Shown here: positions 45,746-54,309 of the stretch, in pieces
How the letters are laid out: the number at the start of each line of letters is the position of its first letter
Position numbering within the stretch: position 1 is the first letter of the stretch
Assembly: GCF_000165485.1 (NCBI RefSeq)
Contig: NC_014623.1
Coordinates: forward strand, 577,501-641,500
Direction of reading: 5' to 3'
Length of the DNA: 64,000 nucleotides
DNA from: Stigmatella aurantiaca DW4/3-1
GTDB taxonomy: Bacteria > Myxococcota > Myxococcia > Myxococcales > Myxococcaceae
Translations under genes and position numbers: made by a program
The notes under the pieces: generated by a model
Told to the model about the DNA's origin: nothing
Databases searched by the model: none
Seen by the model: the letters and a program-made list of their open reading frames with translations, nothing else

Positions 45746-47260
45746 TCAGGAGCGCTGGCGCAGCAGGTCCCGGGCGTACCACGCCAGGAGGGGCTGCGGG
45801 CTGGAGGCCGCATGCCACAGCGCCATGCGGGCCGAGGCCGTCAGCTGGGGGAAGGCGCCCAGCGAGCTGACGGCCGCCACGTGCAGCTCCGGGTCGATCG
45901 CCCGGTCGTGGAGGATGCCCGCCAGCGTCTCCATCGCGGCCTCCTGGTAGGCGCTCACGGGCGAGTCCTTCAGCCGCGCGGCCGCCGCCACGCGAAGCTC
46001 CGGGCGGGCCGTGTCCAGCAGCCGCACGAGCAGCGCTTGCGCCTCGGGCCGCTGCTCGCCGAGGTCCCAGATGAGCCCCATGATGACGCCGTGGACGCTG
46101 GGGTCCTCCTCGGCCACCTGGGGCAGAAGGGCGGCGAGGATGCGCTCGGCGACGGGCTGAAGCGTCTCCGGGCACTTGTGGCACAGGCCGATGCCCGCCG
46201 CGGCGCGCAGCAACACGGCGAGGGGCTCGCCCCGCGTGGGCGGGCACATCGCCTGGGTCAGCCGCTCCACTTGATCCGGCGCCTCGGCGCAGATGCGGGC
46301 CACGGCCGCCGCGGCGTACTCCCGCTCGGCCGAGTCGGTCCCGGGCGCGAGGATGAACGCGAGCAGGGGGGCCACGGCCTCCCGCGCCTCTCCGCCATAG
46401 CCGCCCACTTCCCGCAGGGCCCGGCCCCGGGCGTGCGCGTCCGCGCTGCGCAGGTGCTCCACCAGCTCCCGCACCCGCGCGTGCCGCGCCCCGGGGTTGT
46501 CGGGGAACTCGGGCCGCGTCACGTCCAGGTGCTGAAAGTCGGTGACGAGGCAGACGGGACGGCCGTCCTCGGCCAACCCCCACCACGAGGACTGGGCGCT
46601 GGGGTAGCGCGGGGCGCGGGGGCACCGGCCCGGAGAGAAGACGATGACGTTGGCCCCGGAGGACGCATCCACCGTCAGCGCGGCGCTGGACCAGGAAGGA
46701 GGGCTGGCCGAGGGCGCGGTTTCGAGGAAGGCCGGGGAGGTCTGCGAGGCCTGCTCCACCGCGTCCGCGTCGAGGAAGGCCAGCATGTCGGGCGCGGCCG
46801 CGGGGCCATGGAGGGGGCCGGGACGCGGCACCTGCGCGCCCTGCTCTCCCCGGGAAGCCAGCTCCCACCGGGTGGGACGGGTGTCCTCGAACTGAACCAT
46901 CGCCATGGCCACGAGCTCACGGGCCTCCGGGGTGCCGGCCCGGCCCGTGTGCAGGACGCTGAGCAGGACCGGGTAGCGGCCCGGTGCCACGGTGCGGGTG
47001 AAGGGCTCGCGGTGGTTCAGCGAGAGCAGGACGAGCAGGTGCGCTTTGGGGACGGGGCTCGGGGGCAGACACAACGGATGACACGCCACCACCCGGCCGC
47101 TGGTCAGCACCAAGGTTCCCGCGTGATGTGTGGATACCCGGACCGGTTGGCCATGATCCAGCAAGACCCGCCTGCCATCGAATGCTGCCAGCAGATCATT
47201 CCGGCGGGGGTTTACGCTGGGCAAGCCCACTGCAACCGCTGGTGAATGGCGGTGTTTCAT
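45746..47260 (-). CDS. DUF4241 protein with HEAT-like repeats
   Basis: 504 residues. Residues 10-230 match the DUF4241 pattern: LVLTSGRVVACHPLCLPP, then APGRYPVLLSVLHTG and REQELVAMAMVQF-like sequence with RPTRWELA, ending in a WGL segment (SSWWGLAEDGRPVCLVTDF). Residues 250-504 are Ala/Leu helical repeats (RVRELVEHLRSADAHARGRALREVGGYGGEAREAV ...), HEAT-like. It has no signal or membrane segment. DUF4241 is often found beside toxin-immunity genes. It sits upstream of mcrBC on the same strand, 168 nt away, so it may belong to the defence islet. Function unknown. Confidence 0.75.
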   Translation of the reverse strand: MKHRHSPAVAVGLPSVNPRRNDLLAAFDGRRVLLDHGQPVRVSTHHAGTLVLTSGRVVACHPLCLPPSPVPKAHLLVLLSLNHREPFTRTVAPGRYPVLLSVLHTGRAGTPEARELVAMAMVQFEDTRPTRWELASRGEQGAQVPRPGPLHGPAAAPDMLAFLDADAVEQASQTSPAFLETAPSASPPSWSSAALTVDASSGANVIVFSPGRCPRAPRYPSAQSSWWGLAEDGRPVCLVTDFQHLDVTRPEFPDNPGARHARVRELVEHLRSADAHARGRALREVGGYGGEAREAVAPLLAFILAPGTDSAEREYAAAAVARICAEAPDQVERLTQAMCPPTRGEPLAVLLRAAAGIGLCHKCPETLQPVAERILAALLPQVAEEDPSVHGVIMGLIWDLGEQRPEAQALLVRLLDTARPELRVAAAARLKDSPVSAYQEAAMETLAGILHDRAIDPELHVAAVSSLGAFPQLTASARMALWHAASSPQPLLAWYARDLLRQRS

Positions 47261-47380
47261 GGAGCCTCTTCCTGCATCGGGGAGGGACAAGCCGAAGAGC
47301 GCTGCGCCTCCGCAAGAGTACGGAATCAAAGGGGGAAAGTCACGCGCCCGGCCGCCTCTGTCCGGTTCATTCACGGTGGC

Positions 47381-47395
47381 TGAAACATTGTTTCA
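47381..47395. promoter_or_regulatory. Perfect palindrome TGAAACATTGTTTCA
   Basis: Seven-bp arms around one central base in the 256-nt divergent gap between the DUF4241/HEAT gene and the plus-strand gene at 47517. Form and size fit an operator for a dimeric repressor such as TetR or MarR family; no regulator gene is adjacent. Confidence 0.55.
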
Positions 47396-47516
47396 ACCTG
47401 GTACGGCAGGGGGGCCGGGAGGTTGGAAAGGGGAAGGAGGGGGGTCTTCCCCAGCCGCCGGGGCTCGACTAGGGTGCGCCGCCCTTTCAGCCGTCCCTCT
47501 CGCCAAGGATTCGCGA

Positions 47517-47993
47517 ATGCCAAGGATTAGCAACGCCCAGATTCAGGAGCGCAACACGTTCCTGCTCGAGCTCATCCGCAGCCAGCCGGACATCAGCCGT
47601 GACGAGGCGCGGGAGCGCTTCGACGAGAAGTTTGGCGCCACGCTCAACCCCAAGCTGTTCCAGGAGCTGCGCGAGCAGGTGCTGGAGGAGCGGATGGGCG
47701 CCGCCCCGGTGCAGGAGCCCGTGCGGGAGGAGCCGCCGGAAGAGGTTCCCGAGGAAGAGGCGGCCCCGCTGAAGACGTCCGTGGGCGCGTTCGATGGCAA
47801 CGGTGCCTCCGGACAGCCCGCCAAGGCCAAGGTCAAGGGCAAGGGCCAGAAGAACCTCTTCGTGGATGCGCCCAAGGAGCAGCTCGTCTTCCTGGAGCGC
47901 ATCGTGCAGCAGCTCCAGGAGGCCGGCGCCTCCAACGTCCGCATCGACCACTCCACGGACCGGTGGATGGTGCTCGTGGTGGATCCGAAGTAG
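47517..47993 (+). CDS. Small charged two-domain protein
   Basis: 158 residues. The N-terminal helical domain (ISNAQIQERNTFLLELIRSQPDISRDEARERF) resembles a short HTH-like region. An acidic Pro/Glu linker and a Lys-rich stretch (KAKVKGKGQKN) follow, and then a C-terminal domain of about 45 residues (QLVFLERIVQQLQEAGASNVRIDHS then DRWMVLVVDPK). No signal peptide. Nucleic-acid binding is conceivable from the basic patch but unproven. It starts the plus-strand run leading to the exporter. Confidence 0.72.
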   Translation: MPRISNAQIQERNTFLLELIRSQPDISRDEARERFDEKFGATLNPKLFQELREQVLEERMGAAPVQEPVREEPPEEVPEEEAAPLKTSVGAFDGNGASGQPAKAKVKGKGQKNLFVDAPKEQLVFLERIVQQLQEAGASNVRIDHSTDRWMVLVVDPK

Positions 47994-48049
47994 ATGGCGG
48001 GGGTGGGCCGCACCCGTTAAGCAAGACGCCCTCCGTGCCGGCCGAGCGA

Positions 48050-49519
48050 ATGCGAACCACCCACCGACCCCTGACCACCGTCGCCCTCGCCTTGAGCCTC
48101 TTCATGGCGGCCCTGGAGATGACCGTCGTCTCCACCGCCATGCCCACGGTGGTCAGTGATCTCGGAGGACTTCAGAGCTACGCCTGGGTCTTCACGGCGT
48201 ACATGCTGTCCTCCACCATCACCGTGCCCATCTACGGGAAGCTGTCGGACCTGTACGGGCGCAAGCCCGTCCTGCTCTTTGGCATCGGCCTGTTCCTCGT
48301 GGGGTCCATCGCCAGCGGCCTGTCCACCTCGATGAACATGTTGATCGCCTTCCGGGTCTTCCAGGGGTTGGGGGCGGGGGCGATGCAGCCCGTGGCGCTC
48401 ACCATCGTGGGAGACATCTACACCCTGGAGCAGCGGGCGAAGGTGCAAGGGGCCTTCAGCGCCGTGTGGGGGGTGGCGGGGCTGGTGGGGCCGCTCACCG
48501 GCGGCCTCATCGTGAAGTACCTCAGCTGGCACTGGGTCTTCTTCATCAACGTGCCGGTGGGCCTGGGCGCGCTGGCGCTGCTGATCTTCTTCTTTCACGA
48601 GAAGGTGCAGCACAAGCCGCAGAAGCTGGACTTCGCGGGCGCGGTGCTGCTCTCCGCGGGGGTGGTGGCGTTGCTCTTCGGCGTGCAGGGCACGGGCAGG
48701 AGCCTGCTCGCGCTGCCGCTGGGGGCGGTGCTGCTGGGGGCCTTCGTGTGGGTGGAGGGCAAGGTGGCCGATCCGCTCCTCCCGATGAGCTTGTTCAAGA
48801 TTCCCGTCATCGCCATCGCCTCGGTGGCGGGGGTGTTCTTCTCGGTGGCGATGTTCGGCTCGACCGCCTACGTGCCCCTGTACGTGCAGGGCGTGCTGGG
48901 CGGCTCCCCCACGGAGGCGGGGGGGATGATCACCCCGATGATCGTCGGCTGGCCGCTGGCGAGCCTGGTGGCCGGCAAGCTGCTGCTCCGGACGGGGCCC
49001 CGCCCGCTCATCATTGGAGGGCTCGGGTTGACCGTGGTGGGCACGGCGCTGATGGCGCTGCTGCTCAAGCCGGGCGCGTCCATGCTGGTGCCAGGGCTGG
49101 CCATGGCACTGTTTGGCATCGGGCTGGGGTTTGCGACCACCTCGTTGCTCATCGCGGTGCAGACGAGCGTGGGGTGGGAACTGCGCGGGGTGGCCACCGC
49201 CAGCACCATGTTCTTCCGCACGGTCGGGGGGGCGCTCGGGGTCGGGTTGATGGGCGGGGTGATGGTGGCTCAGCTCATGAAGGATCCCCGCGTGTCCTTC
49301 TCCGATGCCAATGCGTTGCTCGGCCCCGGGCATGGTCAGGAGTTGTCCCCCGTGTTGCTGGAGACCTTGAGCGGTGCGCTCCGCTTCGGCCTGACCATCA
49401 ACTTCTGGATCATCTGCGGCTGCACCGCCGCCGCCTTCGCCGTGGGGCTGTTCTTTCCCAGGGGCGGAAGGGACAAGGGGACGGTGCTCCCCTCCACGGA
49501 CGTGACCGTGTCTCACTGA
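48050..49519 (+). CDS. MFS transporter, DHA2 (14-TM) drug exporter
   Basis: 489 residues with 14 hydrophobic segments. N-terminal MFS motifs are AALEMTVVSTAMPTVVSDL (motif D1 type), the loop-2/3 motif GKLSDLYGRKPVL (motif A) and a TM5 motif C-like GVAGLVGPLTGGLI. The pattern is that of DHA2-family drug:proton antiporters (EmrB/QacA-like). No MFP partner is adjacent. The ATG at 48050 gives the usual short N-terminus. It converges with the DUF2339 gene. Substrate unknown. Confidence 0.9.
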   Translation: MRTTHRPLTTVALALSLFMAALEMTVVSTAMPTVVSDLGGLQSYAWVFTAYMLSSTITVPIYGKLSDLYGRKPVLLFGIGLFLVGSIASGLSTSMNMLIAFRVFQGLGAGAMQPVALTIVGDIYTLEQRAKVQGAFSAVWGVAGLVGPLTGGLIVKYLSWHWVFFINVPVGLGALALLIFFFHEKVQHKPQKLDFAGAVLLSAGVVALLFGVQGTGRSLLALPLGAVLLGAFVWVEGKVADPLLPMSLFKIPVIAIASVAGVFFSVAMFGSTAYVPLYVQGVLGGSPTEAGGMITPMIVGWPLASLVAGKLLLRTGPRPLIIGGLGLTVVGTALMALLLKPGASMLVPGLAMALFGIGLGFATTSLLIAVQTSVGWELRGVATASTMFFRTVGGALGVGLMGGVMVAQLMKDPRVSFSDANALLGPGHGQELSPVLLETLSGALRFGLTINFWIICGCTAAAFAVGLFFPRGGRDKGTVLPSTDVTVSH

Positions 49520-49541
49520 GCGGGGCGCGCCTGCGTCCTGC

Positions 49542-51197
49542 TCAGCCCTTGCGCTCCTTCAGCCGGGTGTACGTGTACGAGATGAGCAGCAGCAGCACCC
49601 CGAGGAGGATGAAGGTGATGACGCGCTGATCCGTGGGCAGCCGCGACAGGTCCACGAGGAGCAGCCGCCCGAGCGCGAGGGCCAGCCCCGCGATGCCGAC
49701 GAACCGGTACCGGCGCTCGTGGAAGGCAAAGCCCACGGCGAACATGCCGGAGGCGGTGAGGGCCCACCCCAACGTGATGAGCCCGGCGGGCATCTCCTGC
49801 CCGACGAGCCAGACCAGGGAGAGCCCCGCGCCCCCCGCGCACAGCGCCTGAAGCAGACCGTGGCCCCGGAACACCTCCGGCGGCGGGAGCCAGGCGGGAC
49901 GAAATTCCCCCAGCCGCTCGACGAGCAGGAAGCAGGCGAAGGCGGCGGCGAACAGCGCCGAGGGCCGGGTGCCGGTGAGCTGCGCCGCCGCCAGGCCCAC
50001 GAGGAGAATGGCCACGCTGAGCCCACGCAGCGCGGGAGAGGCCAGCGCGCGTGCCGCGAGCCCCACCCCGGTGCCCGTCACGAGCCAGGAGACCACCAGG
50101 GGGGTGGCGCTGAAGTGGGCGGGCATGGCCAGGGCGAGGGTGATGGCGCCGAGGGCCAGGTAGGCGTGCAGGAGGGGGGGGGGCGCTTGCCGCCACCGGG
50201 CCACCAGGGCCCCCGCGCCCTGGGCCAGTGCGGTGACGAGCAGGAAGGTGAAGAGGTGGGGCGCGCTCCGGGTTTGCACCTCATAGGCGCCGAGGGCCAA
50301 CAGCCCCACCCAGTTGAGGGACACGAAGGCCAGACACGCGCGGGCGGAGAGCTCGCGGGGACGGGCGAGCAGGGCCACGGAGAAGAGCAGGAAGTACAGG
50401 GCCAGGAAGCTCAGGCTCAGCAGGAGCCGCCCGGTGTCCGGCGCGCCGGGGGCGAGCCCTGGGGCGCGGACCGCCCAGAGGGTGTGGGTGCTGTAGACGG
50501 AGACGAGGCTCGACAGGGGGACGATGACCCAGCGGTTCTTCACCAGGAAGAAGAGGGCGCCCATGGCCAGCAGCGTGGTGGACAGCAGGGTGAAGGCGGT
50601 GACATCGCTGAGCATCCCGGTGTGCAGCCCGAGAAAGAGCGCGATGCCGGCCACCGTCTCCGAGTGCATCCGCTGGGCGGTGACGACGATGCCGAGGACG
50701 AACGCCGCCAGCAGCACCAGCGCCAGCACTTGGTTGTCGATGACGCGCACGGAAGGAATGAAGTGCAGCGCGTATGTGACGAAGTAGGCGAGCGCCAGGC
50801 CGCCCCCGAAGACGATGCGCCCGAAGAGCAGCGAGCGCCGGGAGATCCAGAGCCCCAGGGCCCCCAGCCCCGCGCTCAGCATGTAGCCCAGCACCACCCG
50901 GACGAGCATGCCCAGCTCCCCGAAGCGGTAGGTGATGAGGTAGGCGATGCCGGTGATGAGGGCCACGATGCCCAGCCGGCTCAGCCAGTACGTGCCCAGG
51001 TGGGCTTCCAGGTCCGCGCGGGGCTCCGCGCCGGGGACCGGAACGGAGGGCCCGGAGGCCTCGGTCAGCGGGGGCGTGGACGGGGCCCGGAGGCCTGCGC
51101 CCTCCAGATGATGGAGCCGCGTTTCCAACAACGTGACGAGTTGCTCCAGCCGCTGAACACGCTCTCTCAACTCTCCTTGTTCCTCCTCGGCGTTCAT
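49542..51197 (-). CDS. DUF2339 multi-pass membrane protein
   Basis: 551 residues. A short coiled coil (RERVQRLEQLVTLLETRLHHLEG) and a Pro-rich linker precede about 16 or more membrane helices, beginning LGTYWLSRLGIVALITGIAYLITYRF. This WL-x-R-(L/I)-G-x(V/A)-x-L-x(T/L)G pattern with polytopic body is the DUF2339 family, poorly understood and sometimes linked to surface polysaccharide. It ends LLISYTYTRLKERKG. Inner membrane. Start chosen at the Met before the coiled coil. Confidence 0.85.
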   Translation of the reverse strand: MNAEEEQGELRERVQRLEQLVTLLETRLHHLEGAGLRAPSTPPLTEASGPSVPVPGAEPRADLEAHLGTYWLSRLGIVALITGIAYLITYRFGELGMLVRVVLGYMLSAGLGALGLWISRRSLLFGRIVFGGGLALAYFVTYALHFIPSVRVIDNQVLALVLLAAFVLGIVVTAQRMHSETVAGIALFLGLHTGMLSDVTAFTLLSTTLLAMGALFFLVKNRWVIVPLSSLVSVYSTHTLWAVRAPGLAPGAPDTGRLLLSLSFLALYFLLFSVALLARPRELSARACLAFVSLNWVGLLALGAYEVQTRSAPHLFTFLLVTALAQGAGALVARWRQAPPPLLHAYLALGAITLALAMPAHFSATPLVVSWLVTGTGVGLAARALASPALRGLSVAILLVGLAAAQLTGTRPSALFAAAFACFLLVERLGEFRPAWLPPPEVFRGHGLLQALCAGGAGLSLVWLVGQEMPAGLITLGWALTASGMFAVGFAFHERRYRFVGIAGLALALGRLLLVDLSRLPTDQRVITFILLGVLLLLISYTYTRLKERKG

Positions 51198-51384
51198 GCG
51201 CGCTCCCTGACAGACTCGCGGGGGGGGGGTCTGGCCGCTCCGGTGGGAACACACCACAGGGGGGCGCGTGGGAGCACGGAGCAATCCGGGCGCAAGGCTT
51301 GAGAATCATTGAAGAGTCAACGACTGGTCATGTCAGACCGTCAGGTTATTCGGACCCTCTTCGACCAAGTGCACGGGTGGGTTC

Positions 51385-52491
51385 ATGAGCCGCGTTTCCA
51401 AGTCTTTCATTGCCGTGATGGTCTTCGCAGGGATGTTCTCGTGTGGTTCTGGCCGCGAGCTGGACGGGCGCTCGCCGGAAGGCGAAGGGGCTGCCCTGTC
51501 TTCTCCCCGGAAGCGTCTGCCTTTCGTTCAGTTGGTGGATGGGCGGGTGCTGGCGGCGGGAGGCCACGACGGTACCCGGACGCTCTCGTCGTGCGAGCTG
51601 TTCGACCCGGTGTCGGGGACGTGGAGCACCACGGGCTCGCTCCGCACCGCGCGGCGCAACCACGCCGCGGCGGTGCTGGCGGATGGGCGGGTGCTGGTGG
51701 TGGGTGGCGCGCCCGCACAGCTCAGCGGCGCACTGGCGAGCGCGGAACTCTATGACCCGGCCACGGGGGGGTGGATGCCCGTGGCCCCCCTCTCGGTGCC
51801 GCGCATCGATCCGACCGTGGTGACCTTGGCGGATGGGCGGGTGCTGGTGGTGGGCGGCGCGGACGTGGACCAGCGCCTCCTGCGCTCGGCCGAGTGGTTC
51901 GAGCCGGCCACGGGCACCTGGCACGCCGCGGAGACCTCGGGTTGGGGCCACGGGGGCGCCCAGGCGGCGGTGGTGTTGCTGGATGGGCGGGTGCTCTTCG
52001 CGAGCGGCATGCAGGCGGAGCTGTATGAGCCCTCGACCGGCCGCTGGACGAAGGCCGGGTCCGCGGGGGGCGCGGCGGGGACGCACCGCATGGGCCACAC
52101 GGTGACGCGGCTGGTGGACGGGCGGGTGCTGGTGGTGGGCGGCACCACCTCGCGCGCCGCGGAGACGGCGGAGCTGTACGTTCCCGCCACGGGAGAGTGG
52201 ACGCTCGTGGCCCCGCTGGCCATGCCCCGCGAGGGCCATGGGGCCCTGCTCACCGGGGACGGAGACGTGCTGGTGGTGGGTGGGTACCACTTCGCCTCGG
52301 GAACGCTGGCTTCGGCGGAGCGCTTCGAGCCAGTCTCGGGAACCTGGCGCCCCGTGAACGCGCTCCAGACGCCCCGGCAGGGGGCGGGCCTCTTGCGGCT
52401 GCCGGGAGACGCGGTGCTGGTGGTGGGAGGATTCAACGACGCCGTGGAGACGCTCACCAGCAGCGAGCGGTACGTGCCCGGCGGGGAGTGA
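51385..52491 (+). CDS. Kelch-repeat lipoprotein
   Basis: 368 residues. A lipoprotein signal (FIAVMVFAGMFSC) precedes six to seven kelch blades, each with D-G-(R/D)-V-L-(V/A)-x-G-G followed by a short loop and A-x-(L/F)-(Y/F)-x-P-x-(T/S)-G-x-W. The blades would form a beta-propeller outside the inner membrane, probably a binding protein. Kelch lipoproteins are abundant in myxobacteria. DNA repeats of about 135-150 bp underlie the blades. Function unknown. Confidence 0.88.
   Translation: MSRVSKSFIAVMVFAGMFSCGSGRELDGRSPEGEGAALSSPRKRLPFVQLVDGRVLAAGGHDGTRTLSSCELFDPVSGTWSTTGSLRTARRNHAAAVLADGRVLVVGGAPAQLSGALASAELYDPATGGWMPVAPLSVPRIDPTVVTLADGRVLVVGGADVDQRLLRSAEWFEPATGTWHAAETSGWGHGGAQAAVVLLDGRVLFASGMQAELYEPSTGRWTKAGSAGGAAGTHRMGHTVTRLVDGRVLVVGGTTSRAAETAELYVPATGEWTLVAPLAMPREGHGALLTGDGDVLVVGGYHFASGTLASAERFEPVSGTWRPVNALQTPRQGAGLLRLPGDAVLVVGGFNDAVETLTSSERYVPGGE
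51535..52285 (+). repeat. Kelch DNA repeats, about 135-150 bp period
   Basis: GGATGGGCGGGTGCTGGTGG or close copies occur near 51538, 51681, 51831, 51981, 52116 and 52260, with variation mainly in the 3' bases. The strong nucleotide conservation makes unequal recombination between blades plausible. Confidence 0.85.
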
Positions 52492-52537
52492 AAACCGTCC
52501 GCGCCGGACGCAGGGGGCCGTGCCATGCTGCCCGGCC

Positions 52538-53929
52538 ATGCGCCCTCTGTCCCTCGCCGTGTTCCTCTCCGCGCTGATGGTGTTCCCGGCCTGCGCCACC
52601 GTGGCCGCGCCCCCCGCCGCCCCGGGAGGCGCGTTGCCCGAGCGCCCCTTTGGCACCCTCCAGGAGCAAGCGCTGCGCCAGCAGGCGTGGTTGCGTGAGC
52701 GGCTGGAGGTGGCCCTGCCGCACCTCATGCGCCAGCACCGCATCGAGATGTGGGTGGTGCCGATGCGCGAGTACAACGAGGACCCGGTCTTCAAGGCCCT
52801 CGTCTCTCCCACCACGTACTCGGCCCGCCGCCGCACCATCTATGTCTTCCAGGACCTGGGGGCCCAGTTGGGCGTGTCCCGCGTGGCCTTGGGAGGGGGC
52901 TCTCAGGGAGGGGTGTACGAGGTCCGGCGTCCCCCGGTGAAGGTGGAGGGCGGGGGCGGGGAGCGGGTGGCGGAGCCCTGGGGGCCCGAGCAGTGGCAGA
53001 TGCTCAAGCAGCTCCTGGAGGAGCGGCAGCCGCGCACCATCGCCATCGATGTGTCGCGTGTCTTCGCCTTCTCGGACGGGCTGACGCACGGTGAGTATGA
53101 GGGGATGGTGGAGGCCCTGGGCCCCGAGTGGGCGGCGCGCCTCAAACCCTCCGGGGGCTTGCCGGTGGACGTGCTGGCATGGCGGAGCGCGGACGAGGAG
53201 CGCTTCTTCGCGCAGGAGAACCAGCTGGCCTGGGACATCATCCAGACGGCCTTCTCCAACGCCGTCATCACCCCAGGCACCACCCATGTGAGCGAGGTGG
53301 AGTGGTGGATGGTCCAGCGGCTGAACGACCTGGGGCTGGCCACGTGGTTCCACCCCTCGGTGAGCGTTCAGCGGCAGGGGGCGGGGGAGGCCCCGCTCGG
53401 CGAGGATCCGGTCATCCAGCGGGGGGATGTGCTGCACTGCGACTTTGGCATCACCGCGCTGCGGCTCAACACGGACACCCAGCACATGGGCTACGTGCTG
53501 CGCGAGGGCGAGACGGAGGTGCCCGAGGGGCTGAGGCAGGCCCTGGCCCGCTCCAACCGGTTGCAGGACCTGGTGGTGGAGGAGCTGCGCCCCGGCCGCA
53601 CGGGCAACGAGGTGCTGCGCGCCTCGCTCTCCCGGATGCGGGAGGAGGGCATCGAGGGCACCGTCTACTCCCACCCGGTGGGGCTGCACGGGCATGGCGC
53701 GGGCTCCATGGTGGGGCTGTGGGACCGGCAGCAGGGGGTGCCCGGCAATGGAGACCATCCGATCATCCCGAGCATGTGGTACTCCATCGAGCTGCAGGCC
53801 ACGTCTCCGGTGGCGGAGTGGGGCGGCCAGAAGGTGCGCTCGGCCCAGGAGGAGGACGTCATCATCGGCGCCGATGGCCAGGTGCGCTGGGCCTGGAAGC
53901 GCCAGACTGCCTTCCATGTGGTGCGCTGA
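52538..53929 (+). CDS. M24-family peptidase (Xaa-Pro type) lipoprotein
   Basis: 463 residues. A lipoprotein signal (LAVFLSALMVFPAC) precedes an N-terminal domain of about 200 residues like the creatinase/prolidase N-domain. The M24 pita-bread fold has HCDFGITALRLNTDTQH (two Asp metal ligands), GLHGHGAG (His ligand), YSIELQA (Glu ligand) and a final Glu near AQEEDV. All expected ligands are present. It would cleave peptides from the N-terminus, possibly X-Pro. Exported, so it probably acts on peptides outside the cytoplasm. Confidence 0.87.
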   Translation: MRPLSLAVFLSALMVFPACATVAAPPAAPGGALPERPFGTLQEQALRQQAWLRERLEVALPHLMRQHRIEMWVVPMREYNEDPVFKALVSPTTYSARRRTIYVFQDLGAQLGVSRVALGGGSQGGVYEVRRPPVKVEGGGGERVAEPWGPEQWQMLKQLLEERQPRTIAIDVSRVFAFSDGLTHGEYEGMVEALGPEWAARLKPSGGLPVDVLAWRSADEERFFAQENQLAWDIIQTAFSNAVITPGTTHVSEVEWWMVQRLNDLGLATWFHPSVSVQRQGAGEAPLGEDPVIQRGDVLHCDFGITALRLNTDTQHMGYVLREGETEVPEGLRQALARSNRLQDLVVEELRPGRTGNEVLRASLSRMREEGIEGTVYSHPVGLHGHGAGSMVGLWDRQQGVPGNGDHPIIPSMWYSIELQATSPVAEWGGQKVRSAQEEDVIIGADGQVRWAWKRQTAFHVVR

Positions 53930-53941
53930 AGCCGCTGGCGG

Positions 53942-54307
53942 CTAGTGCAACGACGGCTCGCCGATGAAGCGGTGGACGAGGTTCAAGAGGTCCACGATGC
54001 CGAAGGGCTTGGGCAGGAAGGCGGCACAGGGCAGCTTTTCCCAGAGCGAGGGAGGACTCGCGCTCATCATCACCACGGGGATGTCCTTCAGGTGGGGCGT
54101 GGCCTGCATCACGCCCAGCAGCGCGGGGCCATTCATCACCGGCATCATGTAGTCGAGCAGCACCAGCGCGGGGCGCTCGGCCTCCATGCGCTCGAGCGCC
54201 TGCCGCCCATTGTGCGCGATGACCGTCCGGTACCCCTCATCCGCAAGCAAGTCCCGGAGGGCCTCGACGATGCCAAATTCGTCATCGACGATGAGGATGG
54301 GCCCCAT
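53942..54307 (-). CDS. Single-domain response regulator
   Basis: 121 residues, only a receiver: ILIVDDEFGIVEALRD (acidic pair), phospho-Asp in LVLLDYMMPVMNG, Thr/Ser switch in VVMMSAS, Lys in FLPKPFGI. It starts 2 nt after the stop of the kaiC-like gene and so is co-transcribed with it. Partner kinase unknown; a link to the KaiC-like protein is inferred from position. Confidence 0.92.
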   Translation of the reverse strand: MGPILIVDDEFGIVEALRDLLADEGYRTVIAHNGRQALERMEAERPALVLLDYMMPVMNGPALLGVMQATPHLKDIPVVMMSASPPSLWEKLPCAAFLPKPFGIVDLLNLVHRFIGEPSLH

Positions 54308-54309
54308 GC

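Noticed and set aside
51535-52285. CRISPR-like array in the Kelch gene
   Set aside because: Spacing is about 135-150 bp, units are coding blades and the spacers are not unique short sequences.
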